Assembly: GCA_032622095.1 (NCBI GenBank)
Contig: CP136062.1
Location: forward strand, 1,548,001 to 1,612,000
Origin: Siphonodentalium dalli
Lineage: Eukaryota; Mollusca; Scaphopoda; Gadilida; Siphonodentaliidae
Length of the DNA: 64,000 nt
Reading direction: 5' to 3'
Position 1 is the first letter of the stretch; each line of letters opens with the position of its first letter. Position numbers and translations under genes: made by a program. Shown here in pieces: positions 11,100 through 21,699 of this stretch. The notes under the pieces are model-generated. The model saw nothing but the letters and a program-made list of their open reading frames with translations, was not told the DNA's origin and searched no databases.

Positions 11100-11515
11100 C
11101 AATGATTTTTATCAGATGAAAAGGCTGTAATTAATCCTCAGAAAGAACTGAATAGGGTAAACTTGAAAGTCGGGTACATTCTAGAATCTGGGAATGAATT
11201 TGATCAGTTGTTGTTGTTGTCTGCATATTCCTCCGTTATATCGGAGCACCCTGTAGTTTCCGCTGGATTCTGCGCAGTCACCACCCGGAAGTCACGTGTT
11301 AAATTCACAAATAAACGTACACGGTAATTTCTCTCATGGTATATAGAAATATATAAAAATTATATAAAAATTATATAAAAATTATATGACGTCATAATTC
11401 ACATGCATTTAGGTAAAAAGCACCCTTGGTGGTTGCTATACAAATTATATAAAAATTATATGACGTCATAATTCACATGCATTATGTAAAAAGCACCCTT
11501 GGTGGTTGCTATAAA
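11100..11515. repeat. Dispersed repeat, second copy, with internal tandem duplication
   Basis: Counterpart of 8680-9095. The segment TTATATGACGTCATAATTCA to GGTGGTTGCTATA is present twice (about 11385-11442 and 11456-11513), preceded by a short ATATAAAAATT repeat. Confidence 0.7.
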
Positions 11516-11539
11516 TGTATTCCGGGTTCACCTTAAAAT

Positions 11540-12090
11540 TGTGCTTTGTATTCGAAAGTATGTGAAAATAAAAGTAAATTTCGGGTTTTTGTGGGTACAT
11601 TCAAAAACCCCTTCTTAAATGAAAACGTCAGGGAATATCGTTTCAGAAATTATCTATCATCGATCAGTGATGATTAAAGCACTATTAATACAAAAAATCA
11701 GCTTTGTACTCGAAAGTGCAAATAGAAGTAATTTTTGGGGGTTTTGGGAGTACTATCAGAAACCCCCTTCTGAAATGAAAACTCCAGGAAATTTCGTTTC
11801 AGAAATTGTGTATTATTGGTCAGTGATTGCTGGAGCACTATTAATATAAAAATCAGCTTTGTACTCAAAAGTGGAAATAGAAGTGATTTTTGGGGTTTTG
11901 GGGGTACTATCAAAAACCCCCTTCTGAAATGAAAACGCCAGGAAATTTCGTTTCAGAAATTGGGTATTATTGTTCAGTGATTGCTGGAGCACACCTAATA
12001 TAGAAATCAGCTTTGGACTCAAAAGTGCAAATAGAAGTCATTTTTTGGGTTTTGTGGGGTCTCAGGGGCCTAAACGCCAGGAATTCGTAA
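11540..12090. repeat. Tandem array of about 155-bp units upstream of the FkbM exon
   Basis: Units begin with GCTTTGTACTC-like sequence at 11543, 11701, 11856 and 12010, spaced 158, 155 and 154 bp. Each has a G-rich GGGGTTTTGGGGGTAC block, an AAAACCCCCTTCTGAAATGAAAAC block and an ATTAATA block. There are about 3.5 copies, the last incomplete. The array lies in what is probably the intron before the FkbM coding exon. Confidence 0.85.
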
Positions 12091-12202
12091 CTTAAGAATT
12101 CGGATTTCTTTAAACGTTCCTGGGATGTAACAAACCTGGGGCATCAAACCTTTCGTACGCGATTTTGCAAATAGAACCCAGCAGGCTCTCGGATTATGAT
12201 AT

Positions 12203-12237
12203 TCTAAGCTGAAATCTCATGTTTCTTTCCAGCTGTC
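12203..12237 (+). promoter_or_regulatory. 3' splice acceptor and 5' UTR remnant before the FkbM start codon
   Basis: A pyrimidine run (TGTTTCTTTCC) ends in AG at 12231-12232, with a branch-point-like TTCTAAG about 25 bp upstream. The first ATG of the FkbM frame follows six bases after the AG. This supports an intron immediately upstream and a spliced leader exon lying somewhere 5'. The donor site was not identified. Confidence 0.65.
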
Positions 12238-13233
12238 ATGGCACCCAATATATCGCAGACGTGGAAGAGAGTTGGCATCTTGATATTTGTGCTTTGTGGA
12301 GTATACGTCGGATATCATGTAGGAATTTCGTCAACAGCAACAAGCGGCACGTATATTTCCACAATTACGAACTTCATGAGCGGAAGGCCCCAAATGGACA
12401 ACACAAATAAGGGCATGATCTCCAGCTACAAGTATGACATGTTGTGTCGTAGCAGCAACAATAATTGGTATAGCTGCCGCCATATTTGTCAGACTAACAA
12501 AACATTCGAGCTTGCTCAGCTGAAGACCGCAGGAGGAAATGTCTCCATGTACATACACGACATGGAGACCGACAACATTGTGTCGAAGTTAATAAAAACG
12601 GTTGGTGTATTCGAACCTGATAACGTTAACCAAATGTGGAAGCAGCTACACAAATACCCGGATGCAGTGTTTGTAGATATCGGGGCACAACTCGGTCAAT
12701 TTTCTTTCCTAGCGGCAAAATCTGGACACAGAGTAGTGGCCGTGGACCCAATTGTGTCAAATTTGCAACATTTTTGTAAAACAGTATCCATTAATACATT
12801 TAAACGTCCCGTCACCGCAATCTATGGTGCTTTATCAAGTGACCGAGAGAATGTTTCTCTAGTGAAAAGATTCAGGAACAACATAGGGGCAACGCAAGTA
12901 AAAAAATCTGGTGGGACAGTTCCATGTCATATTCTCGATGACCTGCTTCCGCTAGTTAGTTCTGAGCAGGTGATCATCAAAATGGACGTGGAAGGACATG
13001 AAGGGAAGGTTCTGGAAGCCGCGTCGGAATTCTTCAAAAAGAATACCGTCAAAGTCGTAGTAACGGAATGGGTCTTTCATCACCAACTGAATACCGGTTC
13101 AGTTCCATTTATTTTGAAGTTTATGAAGGATAACAAATTGGATCCGTATGATAACAAATTCGGTATCAGGTTAGATCCCGCCAAGGTTCGTTCGTGGGGA
13201 GCCTCTGACATTTTCTGGTTAGCTGATATGTAA
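12238..13233 (+). CDS. FkbM-family methyltransferase, type II membrane protein, probable terminal coding exon
   Basis: An open frame of 331 residues with clear FkbM-family features. A short N-terminal tail is followed by a hydrophobic segment at about residues 12-30 (GILIFVLCGVYVGYHVGI), which suggests a signal-anchored Golgi/ER-lumen enzyme. A stem region follows, then the Rossmann methyltransferase fold: motif I VFVDIGAQLGQFS at about 144-156, the acidic end of strand 2 VAVDP at about 167-171, the FkbM signature IIKMDVEGHEG at about 246-256, and a C-terminal WGASDIFWLADM. Candidate N-glycosylation sites are NIS, NKT, NVS and NVS. FkbM enzymes are SAM-dependent O-methyltransferases; here the substrate is unknown, and a glycan is a guess from topology. 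The ATG lies 6 bp after a 3' splice site, so the 5' UTR is probably on an upstream exon. The stop is TAA at 13231. The coding exon itself is intact. Confidence 0.9.
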   Translation: MAPNISQTWKRVGILIFVLCGVYVGYHVGISSTATSGTYISTITNFMSGRPQMDNTNKGMISSYKYDMLCRSSNNNWYSCRHICQTNKTFELAQLKTAGGNVSMYIHDMETDNIVSKLIKTVGVFEPDNVNQMWKQLHKYPDAVFVDIGAQLGQFSFLAAKSGHRVVAVDPIVSNLQHFCKTVSINTFKRPVTAIYGALSSDRENVSLVKRFRNNIGATQVKKSGGTVPCHILDDLLPLVSSEQVIIKMDVEGHEGKVLEAASEFFKKNTVKVVVTEWVFHHQLNTGSVPFILKFMKDNKLDPYDNKFGIRLDPAKVRSWGASDIFWLADM

Positions 13234-13274
13234 GATGCTTCAATTCCAGTTAAACCAGTTTGTAGCTTGGACCT

Positions 13275-13400
13275 GCTATCGACACAATCGGACCACAAGT
13301 ATGTGGGGATTTGCAACATTTATGTTAAAACACTATGGACATCAATAACTACTTCCTCTAGTTTGTTCCGAACAGGTGATAATCAAAATGGTCCAGTGCT
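13275..13400 (+). pseudogene. FkbM methyltransferase relic, partial tandem duplicate
   Basis: Two blocks match the intact exon in order. About 13307-13350 resembles 12752-12797 (the ATTTGCAACATTT region). About 13353-13393 resembles 12945-12985 at roughly 35 of 41 positions. In frame, the second block reads SEQVIIKM, identical to the FkbM signature start in the intact gene. The roughly 145 bp between the blocks in the gene are missing here, and similarity stops after the lysine-methionine. It is therefore a decayed, internally deleted fragment of a neighbouring or duplicated FkbM copy. Confidence 0.7.
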
Positions 13401-13497
13401 TGTATTGTTTTACCCGGAACAAACTACAACATATTTGTTCCTTAAAAAATAAGTAAGCACAAACCGTTAGACACTTTTGCATAATGAACAACCACAA

Positions 13498-13895
13498 ATA
13501 ATTATTACGAATAGGGTACAGACGTACTACGTCACTATAATTTGTGTTCTTTCTATTCGTTGTCGTTTTCCACTATTCATTGTTACGAATATGGTTTTGA
13601 AATTTCAACAAAATTCACACATACATCATAGAGTAATAAGTTTTCGATCGTTTCTCAGCTCCTCGTTGTTGGAGATGATTCTGAGGTTATGTCCTAAAAT
13701 TGTGATGTGGCCCTATTTTTTCCCTATTAGTAGTAATAAAATCGCTTGCCGCCGTGAAACGCTTAGTATGTCCAGATAATAACACAAATTACTGCGAGTG
13801 GCAAGAACGATTGTCTCGTGGTCGTCTTCTCAGAGAAAAGGTTTTTGGATCGTCCGAAAAAATTTCGACCACAAATAGCTATTCGTAATAATTAT
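13498..13895. other. 17-bp perfect inverted repeat pair 365 bp apart
   Basis: ATAATTATTACGAATAG at 13498-13514 is exactly inverted at 13879-13895. This may mark the ends of a decayed TIR element, but flanking duplications were not found. Confidence 0.5.
13735..13740 (+). terminator. Possible polyadenylation signal for the FkbM transcript
   Basis: AATAAA about 500 bp after the FkbM stop, and the first canonical hexamer I noticed downstream. No downstream GU-rich element was confirmed, so this is tentative. Confidence 0.25.
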
Positions 13896-14111
13896 CTGTC
13901 GTCGTTTTTTATGCGAAAACTGTCTATTATAAACAACACACTAAAATACGCACTTAAGACACTCCCTCAGTGATTATCCTTTACCTAACAAGCTATACTT
14001 TTGATTGAAATGCAGGTAAGTTTGCTGATATTGCCAAGTCTAAATTAATGTAAAAGAGGAACTATTTTTTGTAAACTACGATTTAGTTCTACTCTGGGTA
14101 TAAAGGTTTAA

Positions 14112-14571
14112 ATGCCCACTTAATTTTCGAACCCCTATTTGCCATATTATTTACCGTTTGAAAGAGGAAGCTTCAAAACATTGTATTTTCAACTTATTCG
14201 ATGTAGTAAACTGTGAACATGTTGTTTTTGCTGAGAAACCAACGTGTGTTCTGTTCTCAAGTTTATGCACAATGTCTTTTATTTTAAATGGAAGGGGAAT
14301 AACTCTATATAGTTAGATATAGTTATTCCCCTTCCATTGAAAATAAACTATAGGTTAAATTATGTTGCATTCTGGGAGCCAAAAAGGGGGGAAAGTTTTT
14401 TTTATGATTTCAGCTATTTTATATTACTCTGTGTGCACCATCTGAGACACAGACGTTCCAAATGGTGATGCATTATAGTATTTTAATCATATTTTATGGC
14501 ATAGATTGTTATTAAAACGTTATATCAAGGCACTATAAAAATAATCGGTGACTCAAAAATTAAGTGGGTCT
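14112..14571. mobile_element. TTAA-flanked MITE with central hairpin
   Basis: TTAA at 14108-14111 and 14572-14575. Ends ATGCCCACTTAATTTTCGA and (reverse) AGACCCACTTAATTTTTGA match at 15 of 19. Inside, AATGGAAGGGGAATAACT (14287-14304) is perfectly inverted at 14321-14338 with a 16-nt loop. Kolobok/T2-like or piggyBac-like; no protein. Confidence 0.75.
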
Positions 14572-14799
14572 TTAACCGATGAAGTGCCATTTAAATATTT
14601 ACATCAACAGTTGAAAGTTAACCTCACAGACTGGAATACCCAGTTACACATGCAATTGACAAGCTGCAACTTATTACATGTACATTCATTTAATGTTCAT
14701 CACACATATTTCAGTTTGATTACATTTTAACATTTTATTTGAAAAATGACACCTTCGCTGTGTGCTTTCGTCAATTGAGAATGCAAAAGTGACAAGTGA

Positions 14800-14935
14800 C
14801 GTGTCTCGTGTGAGACAGACACCACGTGCACATGCGAGGTAGGAAATTGCACTTAGCTATAGCTTTCGAATCGAATCGGGTAGTTAGATTCAAAATCGAA
14901 TCGAATCTCGACGCTTCGTCGGGCCCTACTCACAG
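14800..14935. mobile_element. Possible hAT-type terminus, solitary
   Basis: Contains AATCGAATCG and ATCGAATCGAATC repeats ending CGGGCCCTA, like the terminus of hAT elements that begin TAGGGCCCG. No matching opposite end was found nearby, so this may be a truncated copy. Confidence 0.35.
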
Positions 14936-15934
14936 TATATGGAACTTTATATCTATATTAGTATGTAAGGGTGAAATTTACAGAATGTGAGTTAACGCGC
15001 AATAACACAGGCAATTGTGGTATGAAGATCGTCTGTACAACATACGTACGAACAATTAAATACAGCGGTTACGACTTCTGGAAGTTTTTGTTTGATTGCA
15101 TATTGCCTCTTGGTTGATAGTTTGTGTATTTATATACCTTTCTTTTTATAATTAATTCTAGTTAAAGGGGTTCTGTACTCTTAATCAGGCCATTAATGAG
15201 ACTATTTCATTTTATACTCAACAGAATATATGCAACAAATGAATGAATTTGACCCATTGATTAGTGCAAAATGCACTATAATATGTTGTGAATACTATTG
15301 CATGTTTGTACGACTCCTCTATTTCAACCAAGCTTCTAGCCCTTTATTTGTGGCCATGTATAGTCGGTGTATATATCTGATTGATTGTTGATTGTTTATT
15401 TGCAAAGCCAACAGTTAAGTTGGAACATGCAACAACAATAATATACATACAATACACAAGGTACCCACAGCATATAAGTCGTATCATTAACAATACAAAG
15501 TCATACACACACAATTACGATGCAATTTGCATTAATGTAGTATCCTTTTTAAAGATAGTTTTTATAAATATGTTTACTTTTTTATGAAGGCTCAAATATT
15601 CAATTGAGAGTAAACAATGACATTTATTTCTGTTAGGGTTCTCCCAGTAATATATGGGGATGTGAATTTCGCGTAAATCTCGTAACTTTTGACACTGGAT
15701 TAAAAAGTGATATTCGTCGCAAGGACTGTTTTCACATCAAACACACTTTAAACTGTCTGCGGAATATGTGGTTTCTTTTGTCCATCTATTTTTTTCTACT
15801 GGTAATTTATGATTAGATGTTCTGAGGTAGTTAGACAAATGAGATGGCAAATAAACTAAATAGCTACTCATTTTCAAGGACTGTTCTACGTCTCTGTCAA
15901 ATATGGCGCGCGATGAAGTAGAAGATACTATGGT

Positions 15935-16285
15935 GGTGTGATGGGGTGGTGGTGGGTACTACATAGATACGAGCGCCTGTGGCGAATAAGATAATATGGT
16001 GGCGGGTGGGTACTACCTATATACGAGCGCCTGTGGCGCATAAGATACTATGGGTGATGGGATGGTGGGTGAGTACTATGGGTGGCGGGATGGGATGGTG
16101 GGTGGGTACTACCTGTATACGAGCGCCTGCGGCGAATAAGATACTATGGGTGGCGGGATGGGGTGGTGGGTGGGTTATACCTATATACGAGCTCCTGCGT
16201 CGAATAAGATACTATGGGTGGCGGGATGGGTGGTGGGTGGTTACTACATATATACGAGCGCCTGCGTCGCATAAGATACTATGGT
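15935..16285. repeat. Short tandem repeats (~60 bp) inside the dead LINE
   Basis: About five units with ATACGAGCGCCTG, GCATAAGATACTATGG and GGATGGGTGGTGGG. The tract interrupts the LINE's 3' coding region and creates a spurious plus-strand ORF of about 200 codons. Confidence 0.75.
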
Positions 16286-17342
16286 TGTCAAAGAGGTTGC
16301 GCTCATACTGCTTAATGAGTAGCGATTTTACGTTTCTCAACTCTACTTTGCTCAGCGCTGATTTGTTTGTCAACACATGTTCCATGTGTAGGTCATGTAT
16401 AATTCATTCTACAACACATACCCAATTTATCTTATTTTGCAGTTTTGTATTCCTCTCATTTATATATCTAAGTAAAAGAAATATATTCTTGGCTAGCTCG
16501 ATCCTTCATGTGAAACTAGCTTGGACCAGTTTGCTAGTGTCCTGTATTTTATTTCAATCAATATTCGATATCTACCAAGTTCGGCATAAACCATGAAATT
16601 AGGCGTACAAGATTTAATTGAGGTAACTATTTTACAAAATTTCAAACGAAGCGTGTCGAGGATTTTAACTTTTCAAAGCAACACACTTCACTTTCATATA
16701 ACATAATTATCATAACCTTAGCATCGAATAACTTGAATAAGATATATACAGGTAACCTCAGTTTTTGAGTTCGAATCAGTAGACCGTACATTGCTTTCGT
16801 TGCGGTAATTGTGGTATCTTTAAGAGATTGGCAAAATCTCCCATTGTAGAAGAATTTGATACCAATGTATTTAAATTCCTTTACAAATTTTATTTCTTGC
16901 CCTCTGTAAATAAATATGGGCATATTTCTTGGTAATTTGTTCGTAAATATAATAAGTGTGGTCTTGAGAATGCTCACTTCAAGTTTCCATGCATCGGCGT
17001 AGTCAGCAAAGGCTAAAAGAGCACGGTGCATATTTTCCTCAGAATCTTACAAGATAACCGTATCGTCGTCATATAACAAACATGATATGCTAATAAAACA
17101 TCCAATATGTTCACAATATATCTCATCTAAAAAAATTAGGTTTGAAATGGCACAATCGTTAAAAAAACATTGTAAATCGTTTACGAAAAAAGAGAATAAA
17201 AGGGGTTACATTGTCTCTCCTTGAAATAAACCTACCTGGCTTATGAAGAAACCTGACTGACCATTACATTTTGGACACATAGCTTAATATTCGTGTACAA
17301 TCTCCGGATAACTCGTAGTATTTTACCATTTATATCTGATTA

Positions 17343-17465
17343 TACAAAGTCATACACACACAATTACGATGCAATTTGCATTAATGTAGTATCCTTTTTA
17401 AGGATAGTTTTTATAAATATGTTTACTTTTTTAAGAAGGCTCAAATATTCAATTGAGAGTAAACA
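17343..17465 (-). repeat. 123-bp near-identical copy of the LINE 3' segment inside its RT domain
   Basis: Matches 15494-15616 over exactly 123 bp with two mismatches. It lies between RT motif A and the next RT block, where about 20 residues of RT sequence would be expected. Confidence 0.85.
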
Positions 17466-17505
17466 GCATATCGAATGCTTTGCGGAAGTCAATGAATGTG
17501 CAATA

Positions 17506-18364
17506 TTGTTTTCGACCGCTCTTGAATTATATATTTAATATGACCATACGTAAACGTAATATTTAACGCCCACGTAGATTAAATGAACATGCATGGCGGT
17601 TTGCGATCCAAAGTACATTTATAATAATATTCGCATTTAAATATCCCGCGGTATCAAAACAAATCGTCGAAATTGCTTTGACATCGATACAGAAAATAAT
17701 GACATTTCTTTCCGTGTTCGAAAAGAACTTTACAAGAGGTGCATTTTTGTGAGACACTTTTCCCATAACATAACATCCCACGTGACTTTCTTGCATTCTG
17801 ATTGGCTGCACAGTGCTATACCATTTTACGATAGTACCCCAGTAGCATTTATGCATGCCTACTATTATTTTTCTATTTATAGTAACAAACTCATTTCGCG
17901 AAATCGGGTTGCCGCCTGAAGATACGGCCAATTTTAAACCATACCTTGTACGATAATTGTTGCAATATTGGTATATCATTAGATTTATTGGTGGACTGTA
18001 TTGATCTTACAAATGTCCGATCATTGCTATCCAGTGTATTTGACACTTTGTCCGTTTAGTTGGCAAGCGGCCAGTCCTACTGTTGTAATGCCAGTGGACG
18101 ATATTTCCGTTTTAGTCGAAGTTAAGCAAGTTAACTTCTAAAATTTCTCCAAAATGTCTTTGCTAATGACTTATTTATAGAAATAAATGCATGAATCACG
18201 AAGATGCTGTTAGATGTAACTAATAACATAGTTATGCTCCCCTGCCATCGTCAAAAGATTGCCGTAAATTATAAAATCTGAGACCGATTTCCAAAATTCA
18301 CGATAAATAAAATTGTGACAAATCAGACAGAAAAATTGTTTGAGAATTGGCACCAATGTTCGAT
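17506..18364. other. No gene recognised, possible older LINE remains
   Basis: Short ORFs only. The stretch lies 5' of the dead LINE on its coding strand but no further RT or endonuclease motif could be read. Confidence 0.5.
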
Positions 18365-19140
18365 ATCTATATATATATATAACCCGTGGTCTGTGTATCT
18401 GTGTGTGAGGGTGTATCTGTGTGTGTATAACTCGGTCACGCCTTTTAACCATGCGTCCAACATGGCCCAAATTTGGACCACGGCCTATATGGTGTCATAA
18501 AAGGTGACTCACAAAATTTCACGCCATTTGGTCAAAGCATACCTGAGATCTAACATGGTCCCAAAATGCAGTATTTGCACCCAAGTAGACACTACTTTGT
18601 ATGCCGTTTGTCGAAATGACGTCATGTGACGTCGTACACAAACCCACACTTGCGTTGCTATTGTATTGACGAAATTTCCATGCGCTCAACCAAAGCGTTG
18701 TTGAACATGGGCGCTATAAATTAATAGTCAGGTTGAGTGGGGATATAACTAATTCATGTTGCTTTTGTCGTGAAAGTGCATGGGGTATAGAGTCGAGACT
18801 AGAACGTTCTATACCGTCGTTGGAAATGGGTGCTAAATGGTCTTATAATATGCCACTTCAGTGTAAATATAAGTAATGGATTGTGTCTTTGTTATGAAAG
18901 TTGTGCATTGTGTGTGGAATCGAAGGAGTACATATACGGAAGACGGCAAATTGATCAATAACGTTTTATACAATATACACATGGGCGCGAAGTGGGCAAA
19001 TGGGCCGCACTGCAGGGGCCTGTGGCCTTAGACCTATATACGTATACGCTGCTGAATAAAATCTCCCGAAGGGAGCCTGTTTTAAAAGATCATAATGCAG
19101 GGGGTGCAGCCCACTAGGTCACTGAATAAAGGCTGTTTCA
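18365..19140 (+). mobile_element. Possible Helitron-like element
   Basis: Starts A|TCTATATATATATATAACCC, similar to the 5' ends in the array at 61031 onwards. A GGGTGCAGCCC hairpin and CTAG occur near 19108-19120. The spacing is not canonical and the base after CTAG is not T, so the call is weak. No coding content. Confidence 0.3.
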
Positions 19141-19220
19141 GTTACGGGAATATATATAATAGTAATACAGAACTATAAGTTGATTGTGTTGTAGAGAACA
19201 CACGAAACTTGTCAGTTGTT

Positions 19221-19574
19221 CAGGGTCGTGGCGACAGGGGTTGCTGGCTTGTATCCCCTCCCCTCCCTTGAGTACATTTCCAACAGTTGGAAATGTCATG
19301 CCTGACACAACATTAGTTGAACATTAATTAAACACCATATATAGGTTGGAATTGTCTCATTGCTTGATTTTCCAACCAGTAATAGTTGGTAATTTTCCAA
19401 TCTTAGGGTGTGTCTGGTTGGCTATTTCCAAGGGGGTGCAAATGGAATTATGCGAACCTGTGAGTTTGATGTTTGGTTCAATGTGAGTGATGTTCAACGA
19501 TGTTTGGTTTAAGTTTGGCCGGAAATTTGAAGGTGACCCCCCCCCATGTGAACCCTCTTGTCACGTCCCTTGAA
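19221..19574 (+). mobile_element. Short hAT-like copy related to 27210-28367
   Basis: Ends CAGGGTCGTGGCGACAGGGG and (reverse) AAGGGACGTGACAAGAGGG. The interior shares TTCCAACAGTTGGAAAT, CATTAGTTG and GGTGCAAATGGAATTATG with the larger element. Flanking duplication is weak. Confidence 0.6.
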
Positions 19575-20426
19575 CTTGTATGTGCGGGTGTTTAATTAAA
19601 TAAATGGACATTTCCACTATATATGTGTATAATCCTGCGATCCTAGAATAAGCTTTACATTTGTGTCTGTGCGATTGGGAAACATTAGCTACATGGGCAA
19701 AGCTTTATTTTCCAACTGATGCACAGCACTTTGACCAAAACGTGCCTGTGTTTCGGCACTACATATACTATTGTGCAAAACGACTGCATTTAACGAAACA
19801 ACACATTTTAAATATGAAATTGTTATAAGACGACATAGCACATATGTGTATCTGATAATCCATAGACATCATATAATCCTACTATTTCTTGAATAAGAAG
19901 GAACATATAATTACGAACAAAGCAGAAGACATATCCATGCAGGTTCAAGTGAATTCGGTAAATGGTGACGTTATCTGCCGAATTTGAAATCAACATGCGT
20001 TCGGGCGCTATTTTGTGGATGGAAATATGAAATAAACATGCTGAAAGTGACAACGAAATTGACAAGGAAGTGATTCAGGTTCGCCATCATTTACATGGTG
20101 CTCCCCCAGCTTTGCTATCAATAACATTATTATTTGGCTAATTTCAGTAAACTTCTCCCCGTTAACACTCGATAACACAAATTTGTGTCCGCATTTAAAA
20201 TTCTTTGATATGGATCGTTTATATTCTGCAATAATGTGTACCCAAAGGACGGATTCTCATGTTTTATTGTGTTCTTAAACTCCGAAGTGGGGAAATCTCG
20301 GTTTGTTTACATTATGAATGTCCTGATTCCGCAATCGCAATCTGAATCGGAATCCAGATTACGACACAATAACGATTTTGGTCTTTTCGTTTACCGAACC
20401 ACGTCGCACATAGTGTAATCCGTAAT

Positions 20427-21073
20427 ATGAATCCAGATTCTCCCACGAAATTACGACTCTGGAGCTCGATGAATCAGTTGATGAAACAGTCCGATGAAAC
20501 TGTTAAAGTCACGCATAAAGATGAAACAATTGAGGACTATGATGGCATAATTGACACCATAATTATTGGCGCAAGCAACCTTCGCACAGTTGAAGTAAAT
20601 TTACCAAATTGTGCCGAAAGTTAAAAAAATCAGGTAATCAAACGGTGGACACTGATGAAATACTCGCTAACATCGAGAAAGACAAATCTATTGATTGTAA
20701 ACTTACAAAGAGCGTTGATGTTCATCTTGGAACAAACGATGTAATTCGTTGTAAGAACGCGGATGTTATAAAAGTTAGATTTGTACAGTTGCTGCCAAAA
20801 ATGAGATCTTTCTTTTCGAACGCAAATATCAGCCTATGCAGTATTCCGCCCTGCAAAGGTCTGCCGAGATAGTCACACAATGAGGTGACGGCCACTGTGA
20901 ATAAGTTTGTGGGTGTGCATATAAAAACCATGCAAATGTTTCGTTTTGTTGACAATGATGATATATTCACACAGAAAGGGACTGTTAGGATAGCATTGTT
21001 TGATACAGATGACTTATCAGGGGTCCATCTTAGTCCCCAAATGAAAGAAGGCGCTCGCCGAGAGATTTCGTGA
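20427..21073 (+). pseudogene. SGNH/GDSL-hydrolase-like domain, broken by a frameshift and a stop
   Basis: Three SGNH-type blocks occur in order. Block I is IIIGASNLRTV (first frame, ending at 20624). Block III is HLGTNDV and the catalytic-end block is DLSGVHLS, both in the second frame (20609 onwards). ISLCSIPPCKG and TATVNKFVGV resemble the strands and helices between them. A frameshift near 20605 and a TAG at 20870-20872 interrupt the frame. Such domains occur in ORF1 of CR1-type LINEs and in stand-alone esterase-like genes; with a LINE relic 3 kb away, a retroelement origin is plausible but unproven. Confidence 0.55.
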
Positions 21074-21412
21074 CATATCTGTCAGAAAACGTAGACCGTG
21101 CAAGCGCACTGAGATCCCAGAAAACAAGGCTCCGAAACATGATTGATGTACATGTATCCAAATTCGTTCTCACTGTTATAAATTTTCATATTGTCTGATT
21201 CTCGATGATAGATCGATAAGTTCAAACATGTTGTTGTATGCATCTGCAGATAACATTGACTCTGTTGTAAAATGCATCGAGCATAACTCAATTGTTGACG
21301 TTGTTTCCGGTACTCAAGTCCCCCTCTTAAAAAGGATAAAGCTTACGGCGAACGCAAGGTAATTAACGATGATTATAAATCTAAACTATCTACCGATGCT
21401 CGATGTAACAAG

Positions 21413-21697
21413 TTGTCTGTGTGTGAATATGTGTGTGAATTACAAGTTAATGAGCACAGCAGTAAAGTGGAAATAAATATATTTATTCAAAGCGCTGTAA
21501 CCGCGGTTGATTCAGATGACATGGTCCCTTACATTAATGCTACGAGATATTCTTACACGTGGTGTGAGGAGTTACCCTTCTATACGCATTCAAAGAAAGC
21601 AATGTACACCTATGTATCTCCCAAAAAATCAGATGCGCGCAGTGGAAAACAATGTGTGAATCTCGTTGACCACCACCGAACTCGGACGGCACACTAA
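21413..21697 (+). CDS. Unrecognised 94-codon ORF downstream of the SGNH relic
   Basis: Balanced residue composition (CEYVCELQVNEHSSKVEINI...), without low-complexity bias and outside the recognised repeats. The stretch before it (21074-21412) looks coding-like but is broken by stops, so this may be the continuation of a decayed protein. No family recognised. Confidence 0.25.
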   Translation: MSVCEYVCELQVNEHSSKVEINIFIQSAVTAVDSDDMVPYINATRYSYTWCEELPFYTHSKKAMYTYVSPKKSDARSGKQCVNLVDHHRTRTAH

Positions 21698-21699
21698 AT

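Larger units (their letters stand above)
15480..17505 (-). pseudogene. Non-LTR retrotransposon (LINE) reverse transcriptase, dead and 5'-truncated
   Basis: Reading the minus strand from 17505 downwards: motif A FIDFRKAFD (17470-17496), then NGKILRVIRRLYTNIKLCV, FQGETM*PLLFSFFVNDL, and the catalytic-box-like LLYDDDTVIL, where the usual YADD is YDDD. WKLEVSILKTTLIIF, EFKYIGIKF and LLIRTQKLRLPVYILFKLFD follow, then the post-RT block LKFCK / MVYAELGRY / NHKLPVEKNRW and a cysteine-rich C-terminus with DEYHFLIQC. In-frame stops lie at 17206-17208, 17047-17049 and 16493-16495, with frameshifts near 17260 and 16655. The pattern fits the CR1/Jockey/I-type LINE assemblage; the exact clade is not resolved. 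Confidence 0.85.

Noticed and set aside
14800-14935. A complete hAT element
   Set aside because: Only one terminus (CGGGCCCTA) was found; no partner end or duplication.
15979-16596. 205-codon plus-strand ORF rich in Trp/Gly
   Set aside because: Created by the ~60-bp tandem repeat antisense to the dead LINE.
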